Below are positions 15,313-23,908 of a DNA stretch of 64,000 bases, in pieces (the first letter of the stretch is position 1; each line of letters begins with the position of its first letter). A program made the translations under genes and the position numbers. The DNA is from Mycobacterium sp. GA-1841 (GTDB taxonomy: Bacteria; Actinomycetota; Actinomycetes; Mycobacteriales; Mycobacteriaceae). The stretch is taken from contig NZ_MBEQ01000108.1 in NCBI RefSeq assembly GCF_001954135.1, forward strand, positions 1 to 64,000. The letters run 5' to 3'. The notes below the pieces were generated by a model. That model saw only the letters and a list, made by a program, of their open reading frames with translations, ran no database searches and was not told where the DNA came from.

Positions 15313-16794
15313 CTACAACGCGCTGGGCAGCGCGCCGCGAGCCGCCTCATAGGCTGCGCCGACGCGGTAGAGCCGGTCATCGGCCAAGGCAGGCGCCATG
15401 ATCTGCAGACCGACGGGCAGGCCGTCGTCAGGTGACAGGCCCGACGGCACCGACATACCGCAGTGCCCGGCCAGGTTCAGCGGCAGCGTGCACAGGTCGA
15501 ACAGGTACATCGACAGCGGATCGTCGACCTTCTCCCCCAGCCGGAACGCTGTCGTCGGGGTCGCCGGAGACACCAGCACGTCCACGCTCTGATAGGCCTG
15601 CTCCAGGTCGCGGGCGATCAGGGTCCGCACCTTCTGGGCCTGGTTGTAGTAAGCGTCGTAGTAACCTGCCGACAGCGCGTAGGTGCCGATCATGATGCGC
15701 CGCTTGACCTCTGGACCGAATCCGGCAGCACGGGTCAGCGCCATGACCTCTTCGGCGCTGTGCGTGCCGTCATCGCCGACCCGCAGGCCGAACCGCATCG
15801 CGTCGAAGCGCGCGAGGTTGCTCGACACCTCCGACGGCAGGATCAGGTAGTAGGCATCCATCGCGTGGTCGAAGTTCGGGCAGTCGACCTCGGTGACTTC
15901 GGCGCCGAGCGCGGTCAACTGGGCGACGGCGGCATTGAACGACTCCAGCACGCCGGGCTGGTACCCCTCACCGCGCAGCTGCTTGACCACACCGACCCGC
16001 ACGCCCTTGAGATCACCTGCCGCACCGGCCTTGGCGGCGCCGACCACATCGGGCACCGCGGCGTCCACCGACGTGGAGTCGCGTGGGTCGTGGCCGGCGA
16101 TCACCTGGTGCAGCAGCGCCGTGTCCAACACGGTGCGCGCGCAGGGTCCGCCCTGATCGAGCGACGACGCGCAGGCGATCAGTCCGTAGCGCGACACCGT
16201 GCCGTAGGTCGGCTTGACGCCGACGGTCGCGGTCAGGGCGGCAGGCTGACGGATCGACCCGCCGGTGTCGGTGCCGATGGCCAGCGGCGCCTGATAGGCG
16301 GCCAGCGCGGCGGCGCTGCCGCCACCCGAGCCGCCGGGCACCCGGTCGGTGTTCCACGGGTTGCGGGTCGGTCCGTAGGCCGAATTCTCCGTCGAGCTGC
16401 CCATGGCGAACTCGTCCATGTTCGTCTTGCCCAGGATCGGGATGCCGGCGGCGCGCAGCTTGGCGGTGACGGTCGCGTCATACGGGGCCTGCCAGCCCTC
16501 CAGGATCTTGGATCCCGCGGTGGTGGGCATGTCGGTGGCGGTGAAGACGTCCTTGAGCGCCAGGGGCACGCCGGCCAGCGGTGACGGCAGTGTCTCACCG
16601 GCGGCCACGGCGGCGTCGATGCGGGACGCGGTCTGCAGCGCGGCATCCGCGGCCACGTGCAGGAACGCGTTGAACCGGTCGTCGGTGGCCGCGATCTGGT
16701 CCAGGTGGGCCTGGGTCACCTCGGTCGACGAGACTTCCTTGGCCGCGATCTGGGCGCCCAGGGTCGCCGCGTCGCGGCGGATCAGCTCACTCAT
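15313..16794 (-). CDS. gatA: Aspartyl/glutamyl-tRNA amidotransferase subunit A
   Basis: GatA is the glutaminase subunit that releases ammonia from glutamine for tRNA amidation by GatCAB. The 493-residue protein has the amidase-signature Ser-cisSer-Lys triad: the lysine in GVPLALKDVF and the serines in VPGGSGGGSAAALAA and GTDTGGSIRQPA. The glycine-serine-rich core sits around residues 150-200. The start is ATG 16794, 4 nt after the gatC stop, with GAGAGGGTG upstream inside the end of gatC. The longer frame overlaps gatC and is rejected. Confidence 0.97.
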   Translation of the reverse strand: MSELIRRDAATLGAQIAAKEVSSTEVTQAHLDQIAATDDRFNAFLHVAADAALQTASRIDAAVAAGETLPSPLAGVPLALKDVFTATDMPTTAGSKILEGWQAPYDATVTAKLRAAGIPILGKTNMDEFAMGSSTENSAYGPTRNPWNTDRVPGGSGGGSAAALAAYQAPLAIGTDTGGSIRQPAALTATVGVKPTYGTVSRYGLIACASSLDQGGPCARTVLDTALLHQVIAGHDPRDSTSVDAAVPDVVGAAKAGAAGDLKGVRVGVVKQLRGEGYQPGVLESFNAAVAQLTALGAEVTEVDCPNFDHAMDAYYLILPSEVSSNLARFDAMRFGLRVGDDGTHSAEEVMALTRAAGFGPEVKRRIMIGTYALSAGYYDAYYNQAQKVRTLIARDLEQAYQSVDVLVSPATPTTAFRLGEKVDDPLSMYLFDLCTLPLNLAGHCGMSVPSGLSPDDGLPVGLQIMAPALADDRLYRVGAAYEAARGALPSAL

Positions 16795-16798
16795 GCTC

Positions 16799-17098
16799 TT
16801 ATTCACCCTCTCCCAGGATCCGCGGCACGGCGAAGCGTCCATCTTCGGCGCGCGGTGCCGCGGCCAGCGCCTCGTCCTGCGTCAGGCAGGGCACGACGGT
16901 GTCGGGCCGGGTCACGTTCACATCCTTGAGTGGGTTGTCGGTGGCCTCGACGCCGGTGACGTCGACGGACTGAATCTGGCTGACGTGGTCGAGGATGGCA
17001 TCCAGCTGGCCGGCGAAACTGTCCAGTTCGTCATCGGTCAGCGCCAGACGCGCCAGACGCGCCAGATGGGCAACCTCGTCTCGGGAGATCTTCGACAC
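16799..17098 (-). CDS. gatC: Aspartyl/glutamyl-tRNA amidotransferase subunit C
   Basis: GatC is the small belt-like subunit that wraps GatA and stabilises the GatA-GatB interface. The 99 residues carry the family N-terminus ISRDEVAHLARLARLALTDDE and the central FAGQLDAILDHVSQIQSVD, ending GRFAVPRILGEGE. It is the first gene of the gatC-gatA-pfkA-gatB run on the minus strand. It is divergent from the ACT-domain gene, so the 128-nt gap 17099-17226 should hold both promoters. Confidence 0.95.
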   Translation of the reverse strand: MSKISRDEVAHLARLARLALTDDELDSFAGQLDAILDHVSQIQSVDVTGVEATDNPLKDVNVTRPDTVVPCLTQDEALAAAPRAEDGRFAVPRILGEGE

Positions 17099-17226
17099 GA
17101 CAAAGCAGCCTAGTCACGCGACCAAATCGGCCGACGGGCAGGAGCGCAGCGAGCCGCGGAATCGACACGCCTCGTCGGCAGTGCACCGGCATGCCCACCC
17201 CCGACCCCTGTGGAACAGTGTTGCAC

Positions 17227-17886
17227 GTGCCTTCGTATCTACTGCGGGTCCAGCTTGAGGACCGCCCAGGCAGCCTGGGCTCGCTCGCCGTGGCGCTCGG
17301 CTCGGTCAACGCCGACATCCTGTCGCTCGACGTCGTCGAGCGCGGCGCCGGCTACGCAATCGATGATCTGGTCGTCGAGCTGCCGCAGGGCTCGATGCCG
17401 GACGCACTGATCACTGCCGCCGAGAACCTGTCCGGGGTCTACGTCGACAGCATCCGCCCGCACACCGGGTTGCTGGAGGCGCACCGCGAACTTGAGTTGA
17501 TCGACCATGTCGCCGCGGCCCAATCGAGGGCCCATCGGCTGCAGGTGCTCGCCGAGGAGGCACCCCGGGTGCTGCGGGTCGGCTGGTGCACCGTGGTGCG
17601 TTCGATACCGACGGGCGTGGAGCGCCTCGCCGCGAGTCACGGCGCCCCCGAGACGCGGGCCGAGTCTGCGCCGTGGTTACCGCTGCAACGGGCCACTGCG
17701 CTCGACGGCACCGACGATTGGGTGCCGCAGGTGTGGCGCGATATGGACACCAGCCTGGCGGCCGCACCCTTGGGCGACCACGACACCGCCGTCGTGCTGG
17801 GTCGGCCCGGTGGGCCGGGCTTTCGCCCCTCGGAGGTGGCCCGATTGGGCTACTTGACCGGGATCGTCGCCACGATCCTGCGCTGA
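17227..17886 (+). CDS. ACT-domain protein (Rv3013 type)
   Basis: A 219-residue protein with an N-terminal ACT domain (VPSYLLRVQLEDRPGSLGSLAVALGSVNADILSL, reported here as a description; the first 20 residues define the fold with RVQLEDRPGSLG as ligand loop). The remaining two-thirds are a conserved mycobacterial domain without catalytic motifs that I can see. It may sense an amino acid, but no partner enzyme is fused. GTG 17227 is preferred because the ACT strand starts there and the length matches what I recall for Rv3013 (218); GTG 17218 and ATG 17191 are alternatives. Its stop lies 4 nt from the convergent lipase stop. Confidence 0.82.
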   Translation: MPSYLLRVQLEDRPGSLGSLAVALGSVNADILSLDVVERGAGYAIDDLVVELPQGSMPDALITAAENLSGVYVDSIRPHTGLLEAHRELELIDHVAAAQSRAHRLQVLAEEAPRVLRVGWCTVVRSIPTGVERLAASHGAPETRAESAPWLPLQRATALDGTDDWVPQVWRDMDTSLAAAPLGDHDTAVVLGRPGGPGFRPSEVARLGYLTGIVATILR

Positions 17887-17890
17887 GGCC

Positions 17891-19048
17891 TCAGCAGGTG
17901 TTCGGTGCCGGCGCGCCCGCCAACCGTCCCTCGACCCAATCACGCGGGGCGCTGCCGAGATCGAGCGTCCCGTGCCCCTGCCCGGGCGCCACCACCTTTT
18001 CGACGACATCACCCAACTCGCAGGCCCGACGGACACCGGCCTCGGTCCAGGCCGGCAGCACCAGATCGTCGGCATCCCCGTAGGCGACGAACATCGGTGC
18101 GGCGGCTCGGCGTTGCGGTACCGAGTACTCCCCCAGCCAGGTCCGCAACTGATCCGCCGCCTCGGGCGTCGACGGTTTCACATCCGCCGGCGACGCGCTC
18201 TGCACCACGAGCTCCTTGAGTGTGTCCTGCTCACCCGCACACTTCATGAACACATCGAGCCGATCTCGCATGATGCCGTGCAGATAGTCGTCGATGTCGA
18301 GTTCGGGATGGGCCACCCGCAGCCCGACCAGGATCAACGGCAGCACCGCCATCTGGCTTCGGGTGATGCTGCCGTCCTCCATCGCATCGACGATCGGCCG
18401 CAGATCGGTCGGCGGCGCGATGCTGACCGAGCCGATCAGCCGTAGGCCGGCGCCGTAGTCCTGGGACACCTCGTTGGCCGCCCAGGCCGCCTGGGCGCCC
18501 TGGGACACGCCGTAGGTGACCCATGTGTCAGATGCCTCCGGTACCAGTTGGCGAGCCGCCCGGGCCGCGTCGATCATGTTGTACGCCGCGGTGATCGGGT
18601 CCAGGTAGGGGTGCGGCCCCGGCATCCCGAGACCCCGGTAGTCGGTCAACGCCACGACGAATCCGCTGGCCAAGAACTGCGCGACGGCCGGCACCCCGCC
18701 CAGCAGCGCCGGGTAGGAGGACGGGGCGCATTCGGTGGTGACCCCGGTGGTGGGATGGCCGATGGATGCGATGGGCCAGCCACCGGGCGGCGGCTGCCCC
18801 GGCGGAACGAACACCACTCCCGAGACTGTACTTGCCGATCCATTGAAAGATGTTGAACGGTAGCGTATTTCGAAAACATTCTGGGTCAGCGCCACCAGCG
18901 CCGGATAGCTGTGGCTGGCCGATGACCGGGACAGCACCTGGCCGGGCGGCTGGTCGTCGGGGATCTCGGCCGGAGGCGGGTCGGCCTTGGCGCACCCGGC
19001 CAGCACCAGTAGCACCAACACCACAGCCAACAGTCGACGCCCGATCAT
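17891..19048 (-). CDS. Secretory-lipase-family lipoprotein
   Basis: An alpha/beta hydrolase of the secretory lipase (LIP) family, 385 residues. A lipoprotein signal peptide ends in VLVLAGC, with the lipidated cysteine at 19, so it should sit on the outer face of the membrane or in the envelope. The nucleophile elbow is GVSQGAQAAWAANE (GxSxG), the acid is probably in YGDADDLVLPAWTE and the histidine in VAPGQGHGTLDLG. It is the last gene of the exopolysaccharide operon, and its start overlaps the acyltransferase stop (ATGA). The pairing suggests it edits or removes acyl groups on the polymer or a lipid-linked intermediate. It could equally act on unrelated esters. Confidence 0.83.
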   Translation of the reverse strand: MIGRRLLAVVLVLLVLAGCAKADPPPAEIPDDQPPGQVLSRSSASHSYPALVALTQNVFEIRYRSTSFNGSASTVSGVVFVPPGQPPPGGWPIASIGHPTTGVTTECAPSSYPALLGGVPAVAQFLASGFVVALTDYRGLGMPGPHPYLDPITAAYNMIDAARAARQLVPEASDTWVTYGVSQGAQAAWAANEVSQDYGAGLRLIGSVSIAPPTDLRPIVDAMEDGSITRSQMAVLPLILVGLRVAHPELDIDDYLHGIMRDRLDVFMKCAGEQDTLKELVVQSASPADVKPSTPEAADQLRTWLGEYSVPQRRAAAPMFVAYGDADDLVLPAWTEAGVRRACELGDVVEKVVAPGQGHGTLDLGSAPRDWVEGRLAGAPAPNTC

Positions 19049-20361
19049 GGCGCACCTCCGAGCGTGCTCAGTACCGCGACCGGATCAGCACACAGCCGGT
19101 CCAAAGCGCGTTGCATGACGGCCGGGTCGACCATCTGATCACAGAACGACGCCGCGAGGGTTTGTCCCCCGGCCAGCTCGTCGACCAACACCGTCACCGC
19201 GTCCGGCCCGTCGGGTTCGATGTACGCGCTGACCTGTGGCGGGCTCCCCCCAACCCAGTTCAGCTGATCGAACATGGTCAATTTGCCCAGATCACTGACC
19301 GAGAGCCGGATCCGGTCGGGCACCTCGACCGGATCGGTGGGGTCGGCCGGAGCCGGTGCGCCGCCGCGGCGGATCATGGCCTTGAGCTCGGCGAGCCCGA
19401 GCACCGCGACGGGCCATCCGGATTCGGTCACCGTGCGCACCCGTTGCGCGACCTCGGTGGGGGTGGGGTTCGGCGGCATCACGATCGGTACGGCGACCGC
19501 GAAATTGCCGTATCCGTCCTGGGCTTTGGCAGGCAGGTATCGACGGCAATCCACCAGAACGGCCACCTGATCGGCAACCCGTATCCCTTCGGCGTGCAAT
19601 GCCGCCATCAGTAGCGCGATGGTGATCGAGGCCCGGGTTGATTCGGGGAACCGGCTTTTGGCCCGAGCCCGCAACTCGGCGCACTCGCGCGGGTGCAGAT
19701 ACCCGGTGACGGTGCGCCGATGGTGCCGCCACCGGCTGATCCGCCGGGTGGATGCGGCGTCGTCGGTGTCCGACACCGCCGCCTTGTTGAGCTTGCGGGT
19801 GCTCAGCATCTTGACGGCCTGCGCCGGTCGGGCGGCGAACTGTCGCCGCAGCGCGTGGCCGAGCGCGTTGGGGGTCAGGCTCTTCGCCAATGACTGGGCG
19901 GCAGCCACATTCGGCTCCCCTGCCAGCACCGAGAGCAGTGCCAGCCCCAACCGGCCGTCGCCGAGGCCGTGCGAATAGTCCACCAGCAGGTAGTCGCCGC
20001 AGATCGCCACCTCGATCGGTGGGTGGTCACCGGCCCAGCCTCGCACCGCATTCAGCAGCGCACCCAGGTCGGCGCCTGACAAGTCGGGTCGGGTGTGCAC
20101 CGCCGACGACCAATCGATGACGCGATAGTCCCACTGCGCACCAGCGCTGGGCGCCAACGCGATTCGAGGCGTGGCCGAGCAACTCACCGCTTCAGAGAGT
20201 TTGGCGGCAATCACATCCTCCTGCAGATCGGCGACCGGACCCACCACCGCGACGATGCGCGACGCGGCGAGGCTCCGGTCGAGTGCACTTGCCCGGTACC
20301 GCCGCAGCCGGTGGCCGGCAACAGCTTGTTCGGTCACCCCGGACCGGTTATCAGACTGCAT
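19045..20361 (-). CDS. Condensation-domain-type acyltransferase
   Basis: The 438-residue protein resembles the chloramphenicol-acetyltransferase/condensation-domain superfamily (PapA, wax ester synthase, NRPS C domains). The active-site motif HxxxDG is present as SHGLGDG with His131 and Asp135. A second family feature, the late VSDLGKLTMFDQLNW region, resembles the DFGWG-type structural segment. No carrier domain is fused, so it probably takes acyl-CoA or a carrier-bound acyl group. Its place after a glycosyltransferase in the EPS operon points to acylation of a sugar. I start at ATG 20361, which overlaps the upstream glycosyltransferase by 11 nt; the longer frame is antisense-like filler. 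It lacks a signal peptide, so it acts in the cytosol. Confidence 0.75.
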   Translation of the reverse strand: MQSDNRSGVTEQAVAGHRLRRYRASALDRSLAASRIVAVVGPVADLQEDVIAAKLSEAVSCSATPRIALAPSAGAQWDYRVIDWSSAVHTRPDLSGADLGALLNAVRGWAGDHPPIEVAICGDYLLVDYSHGLGDGRLGLALLSVLAGEPNVAAAQSLAKSLTPNALGHALRRQFAARPAQAVKMLSTRKLNKAAVSDTDDAASTRRISRWRHHRRTVTGYLHPRECAELRARAKSRFPESTRASITIALLMAALHAEGIRVADQVAVLVDCRRYLPAKAQDGYGNFAVAVPIVMPPNPTPTEVAQRVRTVTESGWPVAVLGLAELKAMIRRGGAPAPADPTDPVEVPDRIRLSVSDLGKLTMFDQLNWVGGSPPQVSAYIEPDGPDAVTVLVDELAGGQTLAASFCDQMVDPAVMQRALDRLCADPVAVLSTLGGAP

Positions 20362-21454
20362 CGACCACCTCACGCATACGATGACGAAAGCAACTGCGGG
20401 AAAAGGTTTCTGCCCACGCGCGGATCCGACTTCGGTCGTAGTCACCCGGATCGAAGCCGCGCATGGTCTCGGCGAACCGGCCCACCACGTCCCGGTCCGA
20501 GCCGGGTTCGACGTGCACTCCGGTGACTCCGGGCACCACGGTGTCCATCGCGCCACCCGCGCCCAGCGCGATCACCGGCGTGCCCGTCGACATCGACTCC
20601 ACCGGCACGATGCCGAAGTCCTCCACCCCCGGCATCACCAACGCGCGGGCCCTGCGGTGCAGATCGACAAGTTGGTCATGCGAAACTCTGCCGAGGAACG
20701 TGGTTTTCGGCCCCGCCAGCTCACGGCAACCTCGCATGGCCCGGCCCTCCCCCGCGACGACGAGCGGAATGTCGGCGGCGGCCGCGGCAGCCACGGCGAT
20801 GTCGGGCCGCTTGTAGGGCACCAGGCGACCGGCCAGCAAGAAGAAATCCTCGCGCTCCACCGACGGGTCGGGGCGAAATCCTTCGGTGTCCACCGGCGGG
20901 TGGATGACCGTGGCCTCACGCTGCCACCACGCCCTGATCCGCTCGGCCACCGCCGAGGAGTTGGCCACCACGGTGTGTAGTCGGGGTGCGGCCGTGACCT
21001 CGCAGCGTCGGGCCACCGCGGCCAGCGCGGTCAGTATCGCCGCACCGGCCGCGCCCCCGCCTTCACCGGCACGCAACGTCGAATCCCAGGCCCACCGGGC
21101 GGGGCTGTGCACGTAGGCGATCACCGGTGCATCGGTGGCGAACACGGCCTGGGTCGCGAAGGCGTGATGGCTGACGACCACGGCCCGGTAGCCGCGCAGC
21201 TTCATGGTGCGGAAGGCCGCAGGCACCAACGGCAGCAGCGGTGCATAGGAGCCCTGTCCCAGCGCCCGGTAGAAGTGGTTGAGCCAGCCGGTGATCGGCG
21301 GCGTGCCCAGCCCGTCGGGAATTCCTGCCGCCCGCACGATCGGGGCGTACAGGTCGGCGTCGCCCCACTCGTGCGACAATTGTCTGACCACCTCTTCGGA
21401 ACCGGCCACCTCGGTGAACCGCTCGTGGATGAGGCCGATGCGGCTAGCTGGCAT
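20351..21454 (-). CDS. GT4-family glycosyltransferase (EPS locus, third)
   Basis: A 367-residue GT-B retaining glycosyltransferase. The N-terminal acceptor half begins IGLIHERFTEVAGSEEVVRQL. The C-terminal nucleotide-sugar half contains FLLAGRLVPYKRPDIAVAAA, the basic clamp residues of GT4, and the E-x7-E-type motif MPGVEDFGIVPVESMSTGTP. The PALR-like sections resemble mannosyltransferases such as WbaZ, but donor and linkage cannot be read from sequence. It overlaps the chain-length gene upstream (11 nt) and the acyltransferase downstream (11 nt), so translation is tightly coupled. It acts at the inner membrane face on a lipid-linked repeat unit. Confidence 0.9.
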   Translation of the reverse strand: MPASRIGLIHERFTEVAGSEEVVRQLSHEWGDADLYAPIVRAAGIPDGLGTPPITGWLNHFYRALGQGSYAPLLPLVPAAFRTMKLRGYRAVVVSHHAFATQAVFATDAPVIAYVHSPARWAWDSTLRAGEGGGAAGAAILTALAAVARRCEVTAAPRLHTVVANSSAVAERIRAWWQREATVIHPPVDTEGFRPDPSVEREDFFLLAGRLVPYKRPDIAVAAAAAADIPLVVAGEGRAMRGCRELAGPKTTFLGRVSHDQLVDLHRRARALVMPGVEDFGIVPVESMSTGTPVIALGAGGAMDTVVPGVTGVHVEPGSDRDVVGRFAETMRGFDPGDYDRSRIRAWAETFSRSCFRHRMREVVDAV

Positions 21455-22730
21455 CGGAATCAGCTGACTGATCGGCGGTTTCGGATCGAGCGACCTTGCG
21501 GGCTTTCTTGAAACGTCGTCGCGGGGAGATCTGCAGCACCAGCGTGGTCGGCGTCGCCATGTCGCGCAACTGGGTCAGGGTGCGGTCGGCCAACTTTCGG
21601 TCGAAGCCGGCGGTGGATACCACGACGATCGCCTCCGTTCCGGCCGGCATCGTGCGCCACCATTGGTCGGTCAGTGACACCTCGCGCCACGTCGAGCCGT
21701 CGCCGGACTCCGGCCCGTTCCAGAGCGGAGAGGACACCGCCTCACCACGCAGGATCAGCGCTGGGCGGTGCGCCTGCCGGGCTCGCGCCATGGCCGCCAC
21801 CGCCGACGGCGACAGCCCTGACATGCCGGAATCGCCGAAGCCGAACTGGGCGCGGTGTTTCTGGGCCGCCTTACGGGCCCAGACCCGGTTCGGCCGGGCG
21901 CCGAACCGACCCCGCAACCACACCAGCAATTCTGCCGCGACCAGCAGCGTGGCCACCCCGGCCACCAACCCTTCGGCCACCGGCCGCGGCGCCACCGGTG
22001 CCGAATCCTGTTCGGGGACGGCCAGTACGGTCAGCTGATCGCTGCTGCTGTTCTGCAACGCACCGATATTGCCCTGCAGTTGGGCCAACCGCTCTTCAGC
22101 CCGCGCACGGTTGGGATCCTCCGGCGCCAGTGCACCGATCCGGGCCTGTTCGGCGGCGATCGCGGCCTGCAGGCCCTCCAGTTCCCGGGCCACGGTGGTG
22201 GCGTGGTTGGCAGCGGCCTTGCGAGCCACATTGATCACAATGGTGCGAGCCAATTGCCCGGCCAACTCCGGGGAGCGGGCAGTCACCGTGAACACCAGCA
22301 GCGCAGGTGATTCCCCCGGGCTGAGCTGGACATGCTTTCTGAGTTCGGCGGTGTCCCAACCAGTGTCGACTTCCCATAACACCTGCTTGAGGACGTCCCC
22401 GTCCCCAGCGAGTCCGACGAACGGTGCGCGCATCTGCTCGATGAACGCATCTCCGGGCACCGGTGCCTGCGCCGGCGTGATCTCGGCGATGACCACCGCT
22501 GCATACTCCTTGGGGACCAACAGCGTGCGCAGGCCGAACACTGCAGCGCCCACCAGTACCGCGATGAGCAGCGCCGGCAGCAGCGCCCGACTCAGATCCC
22601 GCAGATGACCGGTCAGGTCCACCGGAGGTGGGACGTCGCGGGGGCTCGACGGCACATCCACGTTGACACCACGCTCCTCGGCTGCACTGGCACGATCCGA
22701 ACCGTCCCGTTCGGTAACCATCCGATCCAT
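21444..22730 (-). CDS. Wzz/GumC-like polysaccharide co-polymerase with degenerate cytoplasmic domain
   Basis: A 428-residue chain-length determinant-like protein. Transmembrane segments lie at about residues 49-72 and 253-272; between them is a periplasmic domain with a coiled-coil-prone stretch (ARELEGLQAAIAAEQARIG, about 181-220). Unlike short Wzz proteins it carries a cytoplasmic tail of 156 residues. This tail resembles the end of BY-kinase/ParA-like domains (EAIVVVSTAGFDRKLADRTL) but lacks any GxxxxGK[ST] P-loop and clear Walker B, so it should not be an active kinase. It would set polymer length with the Wzy-like protein. Start ATG 22730; ATG 22721 is possible. Confidence 0.8.
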   Translation of the reverse strand: MDRMVTERDGSDRASAAEERGVNVDVPSSPRDVPPPVDLTGHLRDLSRALLPALLIAVLVGAAVFGLRTLLVPKEYAAVVIAEITPAQAPVPGDAFIEQMRAPFVGLAGDGDVLKQVLWEVDTGWDTAELRKHVQLSPGESPALLVFTVTARSPELAGQLARTIVINVARKAAANHATTVARELEGLQAAIAAEQARIGALAPEDPNRARAEERLAQLQGNIGALQNSSSDQLTVLAVPEQDSAPVAPRPVAEGLVAGVATLLVAAELLVWLRGRFGARPNRVWARKAAQKHRAQFGFGDSGMSGLSPSAVAAMARARQAHRPALILRGEAVSSPLWNGPESGDGSTWREVSLTDQWWRTMPAGTEAIVVVSTAGFDRKLADRTLTQLRDMATPTTLVLQISPRRRFKKARKVARSETADQSADSDAS

Positions 22731-22750
22731 GGAGAATCATCCGCCCTTCG

Positions 22751-23908
22751 TCATGCCCACTGGGTCCGCTTGGCAAACGAGCGCCGTCGGGGCGCCCGCC
22801 GTGCTGAGGTACCGAATTCGGCGACCACGCGATACGCCTGCTTCGGCGCGAAGTCATACTGCAGAATCCCGAAATTCTGTTCGGGATCGCTCAGGTCTTC
22901 GCCGGCATCGCGGATGCTGTAGACGAATGTCGGGCCGATCCACGGCACCTCCCTGGCCGCTTGCAGCACGATCCGCAAGGTCTGCGCCTGCTCTGCCTCT
23001 GACACCGCGACGTCGGAAGTACCGGTAGGAGCCCCACATTCGGTGATCCAGATCGACTTGGCGCTGTCGCCGCCGGCGATCATCACGTCCCGGAGCTTCC
23101 ACATTTGTTGCGCAGCATTCCATTCCACCGTGTCGGGCGCATCGGGCAACTCGGGGTAACTGTACGGATGCATGGCAACGGCATCGAAATATCGGTTCTG
23201 CCCGTTGGCATATAGTGCCGACAGGAAGGTCAGGGGGGCGATGTCGTCACCATGATCGTGCGCCGGCGCCAGCCCTCCCGAGAGCACCCACAAGTCGTTG
23301 TCCACCGCCTTGATCGCGGGGTATGTCAGCGCGAGCAACTGCCCGTAGGCTCCGGCATCCGGCACCGGCTTGAAGAAGGATTCGGTGTTGGGCTCATTCC
23401 ACACCTCCCACACGGAGACGCTGTCGAGATATCGCCGGGCGGCGGCTGCAGCAAACTCAGCGAACTGCGCCGGGTCGGCCGGTCGAGCATGGCCGTCGGG
23501 TGCGCGGAGGGCCGGGCTCACCGCCCATGGCGGCGCATAGCCGACCAGTCCGAGCGGACACATGCCGAAGCGCAGCACCGCCTCGACCACCCGGTCGGTA
23601 GTTGACCAGTCCCGCTGACCCGGTACCGGTTCGATCCGGGACCAATCGAAATCGACCCGTATCGACCACATGCCGGCGTCGCGGGCCGCGGACAGCTCGC
23701 GAGCCAGGTCTTCATCGGACATGGTCAACATGCCCGCCCCGTCTGAACCGCCCACGCGCCCCTTGGCGGCGGCCGGGGCACAGTCCGCGGTCTTGGCCGC
23801 GCAGGTTCGCACGGTGAGCAGCCCGGCCACCAAGGTCAGACCGCACAGCAGGATCAGCCCGATCCACAGCCACTTCCGGGACTTCGATCGACTACCCGTC
23901 ATCGTCAT
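22751..23908 (-). CDS. Membrane-anchored GH39/GH5-like glycoside hydrolase
   Basis: The 385-residue protein has a single N-terminal membrane anchor (KWLWIGLILLCGLTLVAGLL, residues 13-32) and then a TIM-barrel glycosidase of clan GH-A. The acid/base glutamate is in SVWEVWNEPNTES (Glu172) and the nucleophile in IWITECGAPTG (Glu290); AMHPYSYPELP lies on a middle strand. It resembles PslG, the GH39 glycosidase of the Pseudomonas Psl locus. That suggests a periplasmic enzyme that trims or cleans up polysaccharide during export. ATG 23908 overlaps the upstream glycosyltransferase stop by 1 nt (TGATG); ATG 23902 is also possible. Confidence 0.85.
   Translation of the reverse strand: MTMTGSRSKSRKWLWIGLILLCGLTLVAGLLTVRTCAAKTADCAPAAAKGRVGGSDGAGMLTMSDEDLARELSAARDAGMWSIRVDFDWSRIEPVPGQRDWSTTDRVVEAVLRFGMCPLGLVGYAPPWAVSPALRAPDGHARPADPAQFAEFAAAAARRYLDSVSVWEVWNEPNTESFFKPVPDAGAYGQLLALTYPAIKAVDNDLWVLSGGLAPAHDHGDDIAPLTFLSALYANGQNRYFDAVAMHPYSYPELPDAPDTVEWNAAQQMWKLRDVMIAGGDSAKSIWITECGAPTGTSDVAVSEAEQAQTLRIVLQAAREVPWIGPTFVYSIRDAGEDLSDPEQNFGILQYDFAPKQAYRVVAEFGTSARRAPRRRSFAKRTQWA

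Noticed and set aside
16843..17190. Possible tRNA or small RNA between gatC and the ACT gene
   Set aside because: No cloverleaf, no CCA-type 3' end and no strong hairpin; it is an ordinary divergent promoter gap plus gatC coding sequence.
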